Source: Mycogone perniciosa (Eukaryota > Ascomycota > Sordariomycetes > Hypocreales > Hypocreaceae). Taken from it: 64,000 nt of DNA. A program made the position numbers and the translations under genes. Shown one piece after another: positions 31,055 through 40,489 of this stretch. The stretch is from positions 124,001 to 188,000 of the forward strand of contig JAOALB010000106.1 in NCBI GenBank assembly GCA_025331125.1, given 5' to 3'. The number at the start of each line of letters is the position of its first letter. Within the stretch, counting starts at the first letter, position 1. Below the pieces are notes generated by a model. It made no database searches and was not told the DNA's origin. It saw nothing but the letters and a program-made list of their open reading frames with translations.

Positions 31055-32215
31055 CTCATTGTAGAGGCTTTAATCGATGTGATTGTGGAGGAGAGGGACA
31101 TCCCTGTTATATGAAAGGTTGGGAGCAGGGATTAGGTAGAGATGGTGGGCAGATGCAGCTCTCCTCGGTACCCAGTGTCCCCGCTTTAATATTGAGAACT
31201 GATATCTTTATATGCTTCATACATGTCACCATATAATTCGTCGTTACGAGATAGTAATAGGAAAACAAAATCTATTTAATTGGTAGCACAGGCTTGTTTA
31301 TAAATATTAGAGGTAGTATTTCACATTTCATACCTGTTGACTTGGCTCCTCTTCTTTCTCCCTTATAAGCCGCCTGGCTAAGGTAGCTAAAGAAGTCCTC
31401 GGCACTCCCCGCACGAACCCCCCACTCCGCTTTGGATCCCCCCACTTTCAGCCTTGTGAGAACACAATGGACACACATGCGTTGCTTCTAAAAAAGGGAC
31501 TGACTACTCCGTATTCCGCACCCCAACTTGGCTAAAATGCAACGTACCTCCTGTACGACGCCCTACTAGGTTAAGAGCATGTAACTCATCAACTTTGGCA
31601 ACTTCGCAGTCCATTTAAATTAATTTCTATTAAATCTATTATCGTAGCTCAATGGTAAGGAAGTTTGGGCATTCAAAGGAAAAATAAAAGTGATTGCCTA
31701 TAGCAACAAATCTTTAGATTGTATTGTTATTAAATGTTAAATATTACATAGAGTATATCTTGCTGTTGTTGCTTGCGATAGTGGGCCGTCGGGCGGCTAT
31801 CATAGGCATAGGCTGGGCGGTGCGACAAGGGCTGAGCAAAAGGGAACGGAATAACAAGACGCCACCGTTAGATACTTGAAGCAGATTGCAATGAGAAACG
31901 CCAATTTGTGCCTCCTTACCTATATAGCTTATCAAAACTAAGGGCGTTTTCTGTTTGCCTTTCACGCCTAAATACGCTATTGTTGTGCCTTATTGAAATA
32001 GGCCTTTACTATGAAGATGCGATCAAGATAGGAATCACGTGGTCCTTATACTGAGGATTTTATCTAATCGATATCCAATATTTATCCGAGTCGTGTTTGC
32101 TTCAACTCGGGATCGTCCTCATTCTAAACACAGGTCTTCCTTGCAATGCAACTGTCACAACCCGGCCTTGCAGGTCATGCAGTGAGTCACGCTCCACTTG
32201 CGTAAACCTCGGTAG
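31055..32215. other. AT-rich intergenic region
   Basis: No gene recognised. A D-arm-like string at 31645-31658 is not part of a foldable tRNA. The AT-rich accessory stretch begins here. Confidence 0.5.
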
Positions 32216-32523
32216 GTATAAAAGATAAACAGGTGGTATCAATCACAGAACAACAGTATGAAGGCTCATTTGCAGATGCATAGAATGATAGAATTCGACG
32301 CTCTTGCTTATCCCAAGTTAGGTTGGAAAAGCGGCTGCTTAAATACATGAAAACTTGCTAACTAATTGATCATGAACACCCGGATCTAGGAAATCTAGCT
32401 GTCATGATATCGTCATTGACTTACGGATCCGGCTGTTGTTGTAAGCTAGTTGGGAATCAAGGAATGTTTGTTGGAATGAAGGAATGTGCCGTGATGTGGA
32501 ACTATCCGTTACTGAGGTTGACA
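32216..32523 (-). mobile_element. Solo LTR, copy 2
   Basis: A 308-bp block flanked by a perfect 5-bp direct repeat GGTAG (32211-32215 and 32524-32528). It shares with copy 1 (14656-14977) the stretch from GGTATCAATCACAGA to CTGAGGTTGACA, with small indels. One end reads TGTCAACCTC on the minus strand, as in copy 1. The other end (plus GTATAAAAGA) differs from copy 1 and no longer shows TG/CA. No retrotransposon coding lies nearby. Confidence 0.75.
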
Positions 32524-32740
32524 GGTAGACTTAGTTTAATACACAATAACCTTCTTCTCCCTTCAATACATGACCCTAGCTGTAGCTGTTGAAGCTACCG
32601 AGGCATAGAAAGGCAACTGTTGATTGCTTCTGGCTGCTGGCATCATGATCAAATGATCCGCAGTGTCTTTTGAATGTCAAATTGTTCGATTACGACTTCG
32701 TGGTTCTATCAGCAGCGCGGTTCCGCTCTATACTAGTCCT

Positions 32741-32960
32741 TGTGTGTGTGTGTGGGTTTGTGATTTCCCTCTCGACAAACTATTAAGCTAGCACTTTATA
32801 ATAAAATAATTTACATTAAGGTTTAAATAAATAATATACAATCAATGTCTTTATATATATATATATTTAGGTATATACAAAAATATGCTTATTAATATTA
32901 TTTTCAATCTTTATAAAGTTACTATAAATAATCTAAAACATCTATCAGACCACAAATCCA
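32741..32960. repeat. Microsatellites and AT-rich block
   Basis: (TG)7 at 32741-32754, then strongly AT-rich DNA including a TA run at 32852-32866. Composition like this in a repeat-containing island is consistent with old repeat-induced mutation, but no parent copy is visible. Confidence 0.6.
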
Positions 32961-33408
32961 GCAAAAGAAAGGCTCCATACGGAGTACAGCATGCATGTAT
33001 TCCCTGTAATCCTAGATGGAGGGCGCAGATGACTTTTTCCTACTAGCTTTTACTGTAACTGCGGTTAAGAAGATATATTATTTACTATTCCCTCTTAGGG
33101 GGAATCCTGGCGTATTTAATTCCTCTACGAGTACGGGCAATTTCGCGCGAAACGATCCTACGGTAGTTTATCCATCAATAACCCCTATATTAGTACCTAA
33201 CAGTACACTACGGTCATGTGTATAAAAAGGTACTCCGTACACTTACGACAATAGACGGCGCCTTAGTGCTTACATGATAAAGTACTCCGTAATCACTCTT
33301 GAAATGTCTCGTCGTAGTTATTAAGTCCTGAATGTATAAGCCCCTCCAGCGGAGCTAATTACGTACAAGCTAGCTGTAAACATGCGTCTTACAGAGACTT
33401 TGATTATG

Positions 33409-33415
33409 TATAAAA
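33409..33415 (+). promoter_or_regulatory. TATA box of the small secreted peptide gene
   Basis: TATAAAA lies 77 bp upstream of the ATG at 33492, followed by a CA-rich leader. This is a well-spaced core promoter for the short secreted ORF and supports that ORF being real. Confidence 0.55.
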
Positions 33416-33491
33416 GGGCAATAGCACTCCAACAGCAAGTCTACAATCGTTTCAACATCACAAAATCTCATCCACCAATACCTTAGCCAAA

Positions 33492-33760
33492 ATGCAGTTT
33501 TCTCTGGCTACCATCGCCATTGCTCTTGCCACTTTCAGCGGCGTCATGGGCCTTGTAAGTTCTTTTTTTTCTGTGTTAAGAACCATATGTCCTAACATAT
33601 GTACTAGGCCGTTCCGGACGCTGCCGAGGACCACCAGCTGGAACGCCGCAAAATTTGCACTGTCTCCAGCGCCCAGGTCAATGACGGTTCCTGGGTGCAG
33701 GCATGCAGTAATTGCCTTGGCAGCCCTGCTCGAGGTGTTAATAGGGGCATTTGCCGCTAA
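33492..33760 (+). CDS. Small secreted cysteine-containing protein
   Basis: Two exons, 33492-33554 and 33608-33760, with a 53-nt intron (GTAAGT donor, CCTAAC branch, TACTAG acceptor). The product is 71 residues. The first exon is exactly a signal peptide (MQFSLATIAIALATFSGVMG). After the splice come a short acidic propeptide (AVPDAAEDHQLE) and a dibasic ArgArg suggesting Kex2 cleavage. A mature peptide of about 36 residues follows, with four cysteines (KIC, QAC, SNC, GIC) ending GICR. It is extracellular by inference, and its role (effector, antimicrobial or other) is unknown. It sits in the AT-rich accessory island beside repeats and a second secreted-protein array. I recognise no family. Confidence 0.7.
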
Positions 33761-35273
33761 GGGTAGTAGGAATATCTTGGTTGAAGGTGGATGGAGATAC
33801 AATTGTATTTGCTGGTACGGAGTAGAAATTCTGTATGCTAGCTAGCTCTGTGGATTAGTCCCTACAAATACGAAGCCGCATATATCAGACACATTCCTGA
33901 TGCGTGGGGGCTGATACCGACAGGGGCCCGAGATCTGACCGGAGTTGTCAATCGGCCTGCAACCTTGTAATATAGTAATTTCGGCGATGGGATGACTACT
34001 AGCCCGACTAGCCGATCAGCCGGCTGCAGCCCAGTCTCTACAGTCCACGTCATCCCATATCCCGGCATTATTGCAGGAGCACGATGGTGTGGCCGCTCAC
34101 CAAGGCCACCTGACTCCGGCTCTTGAAAGCTATGTCGCTCTTGAGGCCAGCCCCCGAAGCCTACTCGTAAGCAGGCTATGCTTGTAGTGGTAGATCGAGG
34201 GGCTGTGGAGAATTAGCCTCAGTGTCAAGTGAACCTTTGGTCTACACATCCAAGAAGGGCCTGTAACACCTGTAACATGTTTCTCATTCATGCGCTCGGT
34301 AGCGATGTAAAAGTAAGGTATCGCCACACGCGCCACAGGGTCGCGACCTCACACCACTTTTGCCCTTGTGATGGCCGATAACGCGAGATTTTGTTATGAC
34401 ATGAGTTACGGAGTCCTGCTACTTCTAAAATAATACTGTTATGGTATATGGTGTATCTATTTGTACCCTACCTACTGCCTAGCTACCTATTATCATTGTA
34501 TCATATGCCTATCCGTATTTAAGTGGAGTAATGTGTCCAGCTGATCAAGCTCAGGTCTACCTTAGACATGTCTAACACAACCAAAGTGATAAAATAGTAT
34601 GAGTGCTTACTCGTAGCTCGGCCGAGTCCAATGAAACATTTGAGTAGTATTTCCAACATGTTAATGTACTCCAGCAGACAGATTCCTCGTTATTCCAAAC
34701 CGTTATTCTAACACGTCTGTTATGAGAATTAATTCCTTTATTTTTTCGGAAATAGACAGTTATTTGTGCAACTAACTAGCATCCCCCCTTACCCAGCTAA
34801 GCAATAGAAAGATTTGTCGAAAAGTCCCCAATTCGGTCCTTTCGGGGTCATCTATATGCCCCCATACTATTGTCTTTCAACGAATACGAAGTAGTACATG
34901 CATTTCTTATGTACGGTAGGCAGGCATGGTGTATTGTCTCAGGTTCTCTTGAGTGGATTTCTCCTAGGTGTGTTTCAATTGAAGTTGGTATACCAGGGTC
35001 AGGTAATATATACCCGAGGTGACTATAAGATAAATGGCTGCCTCTTTCACTTAGTGGTTATTATCCTTCATCATCCTTTATCATTCCAGCTTTATTGCTT
35101 TCTACGACAAACTCGACCGATTACTAGAGGTGTATTTCTTTGAATTATAAGACCTATTCTAAGCCGGACTCTTCCTCGGCCAATCCGGACATATATCGGC
35201 ATTCTCCTTGGGAGTCCTGCTGGACGATAAAGATAGTAAAAGTGACGTCCTGGATCCGTACGGCCTACTGTAG
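33761..35273. other. Accessory intergenic DNA with duplicated promoter-like segments
   Basis: No intact gene. Segments near 34560-35060 resemble, in order, segments near 36860-37280 upstream of the intact small secreted gene (shared strings include CAACCAAAG/CGACCAAAG, GATTCCTCGT and GGTGTATTGTCT/AGTGTATTGTCT). They are remnants of a duplicated promoter. Confidence 0.5.
35095..35230 (-). pseudogene. Duplicated 3' end of GPI3
   Basis: On the minus strand the frame ends TPKENADICPDWPRKSPA, matching the C-terminal FPRENIDICPDWPRKTLAQ of the GPI3 gene at 38514-40094. The DNA similarity continues past the stop (CTCGACCGATTACTAGAGG here, CTAGACCGATTACTAGAGG at 38541). Only the last ~40 codons and the 3' flank are duplicated. 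Confidence 0.75.
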
Positions 35274-35399
35274 AAGCTACCAAATCTCCTCAAGCGCATA
35301 CTAGATAACAAATGTGGCCTACTGCATGCATTACTGGACCTCAAACGCGTGCTGGGTAACAAAAATGGCAAAGGCGGTGCATATGAGAAGGATATATAG
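35274..35399 (+). pseudogene. C-terminal fragment of the small secreted protein family
   Basis: A 41-codon frame, KLPNLLKRILDN ... GNKNGKGGAY, ending at a stop. It resembles the end of the intact protein at 37413 (LLHEIQHLLKGILDL) and the Gly/Lys-rich fragments near 38.1 kb. It has no start codon or signal peptide. Confidence 0.5.
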
Positions 35400-36243
35400 T
35401 CAGTCTGCTTTCGCAGCTCCCGAGCGATATGCCGTACAGGTAACAGCCCTGCACTACTTAGGCAGTATTCTATAAGGAAAAGAGAGTGTAATGAAGTCAT
35501 AATTCTTCGCACCTTGACTCATAAGTGCAATAAAAATAGTATCCAATTTCGCGAGATAATCTCTTAATATGTCAAGGCACGCAACTCTTTATATCTCACT
35601 ACGCTTCTATCCTTATAATAGCTAATAAATACTTTAATATTTAGTGTAGGTTACTTGATAAATGTATACTAGTAGTGTCGCGGAGCGCGGCACAGCTATG
35701 TGGAGCATAGAGAGAAATAGGAATGAAGCTTGATTCTAGTAATGAATATGCCGTAATGGCCTCGCTATATATACACATAGCTAATACAAAGGAAAACGTA
35801 GAATGTATGCGTTGTAAGCGCCTATACAGTCTGACACATCGCTTACGCGATGTGTATGTCAGCTGGTATCTGCTATATAAGCAGATAAGAGCTCCCTAGC
35901 GCTGATAAGTGCTGATAAGTGGTAGGTCCTTAGCCTACCTAACCCAACAAGTAGTAATACAGGCATCTACTACTATTTAGGTAAACTGTAATGCATCTAT
36001 GTGACATAGATAATATTGCGATATAGAATCAAGTATCAAGCCTATATCCTAGATAAATTTAGCACAACTAAGAGATATAAACTCAGTCTAATAAAATGTA
36101 TGTAATGATTCCTTGCTAACGATTACTCGCGTTATTCTAAACAGCTATTCTAACAGGTCCATTATAAGGATCAATTCCCTTCTTCGTTAGAGCTTAATAC
36201 CTATAGTGCTCCCCGAACTGTAATTTCTCTTTCACTTGCCTCT
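35400..36243. other. AT-rich spacer in the accessory array
   Basis: No gene seen. The stretch around 36110-36185 again repeats the GATTCC...TTATTCTAAC...GGATCAATTCC promoter-like block found near 34680 and 36985. Confidence 0.5.
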
Positions 36244-36756
36244 ATGAAGTACAGTATAGCCATAAAGCTCAATACAGTCGCTATTATTCTGGCATTGAGC
36301 GGCACACTCACGATACCTAGCTCTCTGGTCAATAAGTGCGAGAGGTCTATCATGCAACATCTTGCCGATGTTCAAGAAGAGCCACACCCCCACAAAAAAG
36401 AAGTTGAGGAAATGGCTCGTAACAGATAATTTGTTGTCGAAAGAGACGTGGCTGGCAGCGCAGTGGGTGGCCCACCGAATAGCAACAATGAACTGTAGGG
36501 TAATAAAACGGATGACAGCGATGAACCAGAGGGCGAGAAATCGCATAAGCATAGGGACCCAGCCAACAAAAAACCGCCGAACCCCAGCCCTCCACATAAA
36601 GGGCACAAATCGCCGCTTGACGAGGACAAATCACTTCATGAGATAAAACCCAAACATAAACGACCGGATAGCAAAGGTGGCAAAGACCAAGCTCTACCTA
36701 AGCAGCTTTACTTTACCGCGATAAGCGCGAATTCCAGACACTGCAACTGTGTATAA
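36244..36756 (+). pseudogene. Full-length decayed copy of the small secreted protein
   Basis: One reading frame of 170 codons before its final TAA, broken by two further stops: TAA at 36427 and a TAG after NNEL. It begins MKYSIAIKLNTVAIILALSG, parallel to the intact MKLSTTAIILALGGALAAP. It keeps the QEEPHPHKKEV segment (QEELPSHKKEV in the intact gene). The tail is Lys/Pro/His-rich with PDSKGGKDQ. Both premature stops are of the kind produced by C-to-T change (CAA to TAA, CAG to TAG), and no frameshift is needed. Confidence 0.7.
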
Positions 36757-37412
36757 AGTACGGAATATAGGAGGTCTATTTACGAGGACGAGTATATGGA
36801 GTAGTGTATCTAGGTGATGTGGCTAATTTTGTGTTATATGATTGGGTATCAAACTCGAGTCTGCCTCGAACATGTCTCAACACGACCAAAGGGATACGGT
36901 AGTGCTCAGTTCAGTCCAACCAAATACGTATATCTATTTTCTTACTATCGATTACACTAAGTTTCCGACGTGTTTCATTCCAGCAGATGGATTCCTCGTC
37001 CTTCCAAACAGCCATTTTAGCAGGTCCGGCATGAAGATCAATTCCTATGTATTCAAGCAGCATTCTTTTCGTTTCTCCTAGCTAGGCGGTGGAATAAATA
37101 GCGAAAAGTATCCGACTCAATCCTTCCTCCAGTCACTTTCAACTGATACATGCATTCGTCGTATAGAGCAGACAGGCTTAGTGTATTGTCTTAGGTTCCC
37201 TTGAAGGGATTTCTGGTAGGTAATGGATATTTTAACATGGGTTGGCATTCCAGGCGCTGGCCATACACAGCATAACACTTGGGCAACTATAAGATGCCCA
37301 TCGTGGCTGTTACATTTTTCTTCTTCGAGCACCTTCCACCTTTACATCTATATTGCTCCCTATTTCCAAGTTCCAGGTTTCTTTCAGTTGCCTCCATTCT
37401 TCGACTATAGCT

Positions 37413-37739
37413 ATGAAGCTCAGCACCACCGCTATTATTCTGGCATTAGGCGGCGCCCTCGCGGCGCCTAGCTACCCAATGGCCAACAAGCGCGAGACAT
37501 CTATAATACAAATTTTTACCGATCCTCAAGAAGAGCTTCCTTCCCACAAGAAGGAAGTCACAGCATTTGACAAGAGAGAGGAAACACAGACACAGGCCAG
37601 CAGCATGCCGGGTGGCTTACTGCTTGACCTGCCGAACCTGGGTGACAAAGGTGGCGCACTGGATGTCAAGAAGCTACTACATGAGATACAGCATCTCCTC
37701 AAGGGCATACTGGACCTGGTAGATGCTGGAAAAGATTAG
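37413..37739 (+). CDS. Small secreted protein, intact member of the array
   Basis: A single exon of 108 residues. Signal peptide: MKLSTTAIILALGGALAAPS, with likely cleavage after ALA. A dibasic KR in ANKRETS suggests Kex2 trimming. The mature part is charged and cysteine-free, with an amphipathic end (VKKLLHEIQHLLKGILDLVD). No known domain. The start ATG follows GACTATAGCT, and the signal peptide begins exactly there. Degenerate relatives lie at 35274, 36244, 38047 and 38276. Extracellular or cell-surface location is inferred. Confidence 0.65.
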   Translation: MKLSTTAIILALGGALAAPSYPMANKRETSIIQIFTDPQEELPSHKKEVTAFDKREETQTQASSMPGGLLLDLPNLGDKGGALDVKKLLHEIQHLLKGILDLVDAGKD

Positions 37740-38046
37740 AAGTTGGGCATGGAAGAGAGCAAGCCACCTTAAGTGGATTTGTGTAAGGCGAAGCAGAACG
37801 CGCGGTGTTCTCTTTCTATGATAAAACAGCTGGATAAAAACACCAGTCAAGATCGACGGATCAGGCCAACAGGCACGCAGAACACGGCGTAGTTGAGTGG
37901 AATTTAAGTGCCCAAATTACCTTGTTATTGTGATGTGTTCAGACTGACTACGCAACCGTGTTACGCGACAGGACCAAGCCAACCTATGACAAGTATATGA
38001 CAAGTATGTGACAAATATGGTAATGATCTCACCGACCTACTCCGTA
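37740..38046. other. Intergenic spacer in the secreted-protein array
   Basis: 3' flank of the intact member. One TACTCCGTA motif at 38038-38046 sits at the edge of the next fragment. No gene seen. Confidence 0.4.
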
Positions 38047-38178
38047 CTGCGTGAGCTGCTGGGTGAGAAAGAAGATGGCAAAGGCGATGGAAACGACCTC
38101 GAAGGCGGCAAAGAAGATGGTGGCAAAGGCAGCGGAGGTGGCAATAAGGTCCTCAGTGTTTTGCTGTATAATAGGTAA
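38047..38178 (+). pseudogene. Gly/Lys-rich fragment of the secreted protein family, A
   Basis: 43 codons, LRELLGEKEDGKGDGNDLEG, then GGKEDGGKGSGGG to a stop. It resembles the GNKNGKGG fragment at 35274 and has no start or signal sequence. Confidence 0.5.
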
Positions 38179-38275
38179 CAGCCTACCTAGGCAGCTTTCA
38201 ACCAATTAGTTTCGTTTTATGTTCTGCGAGGAACAGAGAGGTAGTGACCTAGGCAGCTAAAATGTCAAGTGTATA

Positions 38276-38332
38276 CCCAAGGGCAGTGGTAAACCAGATG
38301 GCAAGGATGGCGGCAAACCGCAGGACAACTAA
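38276..38332 (+). pseudogene. Gly/Lys-rich fragment of the secreted protein family, B
   Basis: 18 codons, PKGSGKPDGKDGGKPQDN, then stop. The composition matches the other tail fragments. Its separation from fragment A suggests further rearrangement. Confidence 0.4.
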
Positions 38333-38513
38333 ATATCCGAGTAGGCGGTAAAGGTCTGACGGCTTTACCAATTCATTTCATTTGTGTGCATTGCGAGGAA
38401 TAGAGAGTGTAATCAAGTCATAAATTTGCGTGTCCGTAAACTCCCTCGCTCCCTTGAATCCGCTTAATGCGTGCCTTAACGATATCCGACTATTTTGAAC
38501 TCCCCTTCCTTCA

Positions 38514-40094
38514 TTATTCTAGTTTTGTTGCTCCATGCGACGAACTAGACCGATTACTAGAGGTGTGCTTCTTCTCATCAGCCCCATCCTGAGCCAGAGT
38601 CTTTCTCGGCCAATCCGGACATATATCGATATTCTCCCGGGGGAACCACCATTCCAGGAACAGGAAGAACAGGTAATCTATCACGACACATAGGCAGAAC
38701 AACTTGCCCGCCCAGATGCCGCAGCCGTAGTACCGCTTCAAGCGGTCAATCAGCGCAAAGTCCCGGATCCGACTCCCGTTGTACCCGCTAGTGTCGAACC
38801 CGTAGAATTCCTCCTCGCTGATGGTGCCGCAGATGCCGTCGTATACGCGCTCCGTGCGCATGGCGACGTTGGACCACGAGTACATCTTCTTGACTTGGTC
38901 GTGGAACTTTTCAGTGCGGATCTTGCCAGCACGCATGGCAGTGATGGCTTTGCCCGTAGCGAGAACGATATCGTCCTCTTCAGGCTTGGCGAAGGTGGTC
39001 ATGTGTGAGGGCAGGACTTCGGGAATACCACCGACTTGGGTACATACAACGTAGAGGCCACAGCTGGCAGCCTCGACGATGACGGTGCCAAAGGCCTCTG
39101 TCAGAGAGGGGTGAAGGTATATATGGCCGCGAGTCATGACATCTCGGACATCTTCGTGCCGGATAGAGCCGAGCATTTCCACGCGGTCTTGCAGGACGTT
39201 GGTCTCGATCATTTGTTCCAGGTCGATAGCCTTGGGACCCGAGCCAGCGATGATAAATCGAGTGTTGGGGTGATTCTCGAGAATACGGGGGATGGCGGCG
39301 GTGAGGAGGTCGGTGCCCTTGTTGTAGAACAGACGGGATATAACCACAATGGTGATCATGTCGTGGGGGCCCAGATGACGAGGGACGAGCTCACTCCCGA
39401 AGCCGCCATGTTCAGGAGAGTCTGGGTAATCGCGCGGCTTGAAGTTTTCGCCGACCACTGCGTTGGGGATGACAGAGACCATGAGAGGATCAAGAGATGC
39501 ACGAAGCACGGTATTCTCTTTGCTGCACAGCCCATTAGATGAATGTTCATACAATGAATGAGATGGAAGAGGATGGAGATGAAAGGCTGTGTACGTGTGT
39601 AGTCTCACTCACCAGGTATGGCTGACACAGATACTGTGATCCACATCACTCAGAATGAATTTGAGTAGTTTGTTGGTCAAGATACTGGCCGCATCGGCAA
39701 ACCCAAAAAGAGAGTGATCCGTAAAGACAGTCCTTAACCCCATTGTCCTCGCATGCAATATGCCTTCGTGGCAGAGACTGCTGAGACTTCCATGACCATG
39801 AACAATCTCGATCTGCTCACGAATACAGATGTTCCGCAATATGGGGAAGAATGAGAAGACCGTAGGGAAAGTCGCCTGGCGATATATGACGAGGAAGGGG
39901 ATGTGATAAACCTTGAGCCCGTTATTCAGATAGCGGACACCCTTGCGGTCATCGTGGGCATGTGTAATAACGATGACCTTGTGGCCTCGGTCGATGAGTT
40001 TACTCGAGAGTTGGTAGATATGAGACTCGACGCCGCCAGGTTGAGGGAAGAAGAAATCGCTGACCATGGCGATGTTATACGTTCGGCGTGTCAT
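38514..40094 (-). CDS. GPI3: GPI3 / PIG-A, catalytic subunit of GPI-GlcNAc transferase
   Basis: Two exons, 40094-39613 and 39522-38514, with a 90-nt intron (donor GTGAGT). The product is 496 residues. It transfers GlcNAc from UDP-GlcNAc to phosphatidylinositol, the first step of GPI-anchor synthesis, on the cytosolic ER face. GT4-family marks: FFFPQPGGVESHIYQLS at the N-terminus, VHGHGSLSSLCHEG, then across the splice SHTCKENTVLRASL. VSVIPNAVV and the EX7E donor site EAFGTVIVEAASCG follow. A C-terminal transmembrane span (LFCLCVVIDYLFFLFLEWW) precedes the conserved FPRENIDICPDWP tail. The open frame extends upstream without ATG, so MTRRTYNIAM at 40094 is the start. DBP6 is divergent 395 bp away. 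The 3' end is duplicated at 35.1 kb. Confidence 0.93.
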
Positions 40095-40489
40095 CTTGGC
40101 GGTGGTGAGACGGAGAAATGCAGACAAAGTCCCGTCATGGCTTATTCAATTATTCCTCCTCCAGGACCCTGGCATTGTTCCCTCCCCCCGGCTCATCTCA
40201 TCTGATCCGCCTGAATATATGAGGGAAAGCGGCTGTGTGAAACTCGGAGTGATAGTATCGGCATACGGAGATATATCCACTGCTTAGGGAACTCGAACAC
40301 GTCCCCAATGATGCAACCAAATGGAACTGATAAGCTCAGCGGTGTGATGCGGCAGAATCCCGATAACGGCGCAACCGCCAAATTTTTGGACGAGCTATCG
40401 CAGCTATTTGCATCCCACTTCCAAAGCTTGAGACCTCGGATGCGCCGAGGATCTTTTTCGCTTTTTGGAGGGCCAATCGATTTGAAAAC
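40095..40489. promoter_or_regulatory. Bidirectional promoter GPI3 / DBP6
   Basis: 395 bp between two divergent start codons must contain both core promoters. No TATA box is evident at standard spacing on either side. Confidence 0.55.

Noticed and set aside
31645..31725. tRNA-like D-arm (GTAGCTCAATGGTA)
   Set aside because: No acceptor stem, no proper T-arm and no anticodon helix could be folded around it.
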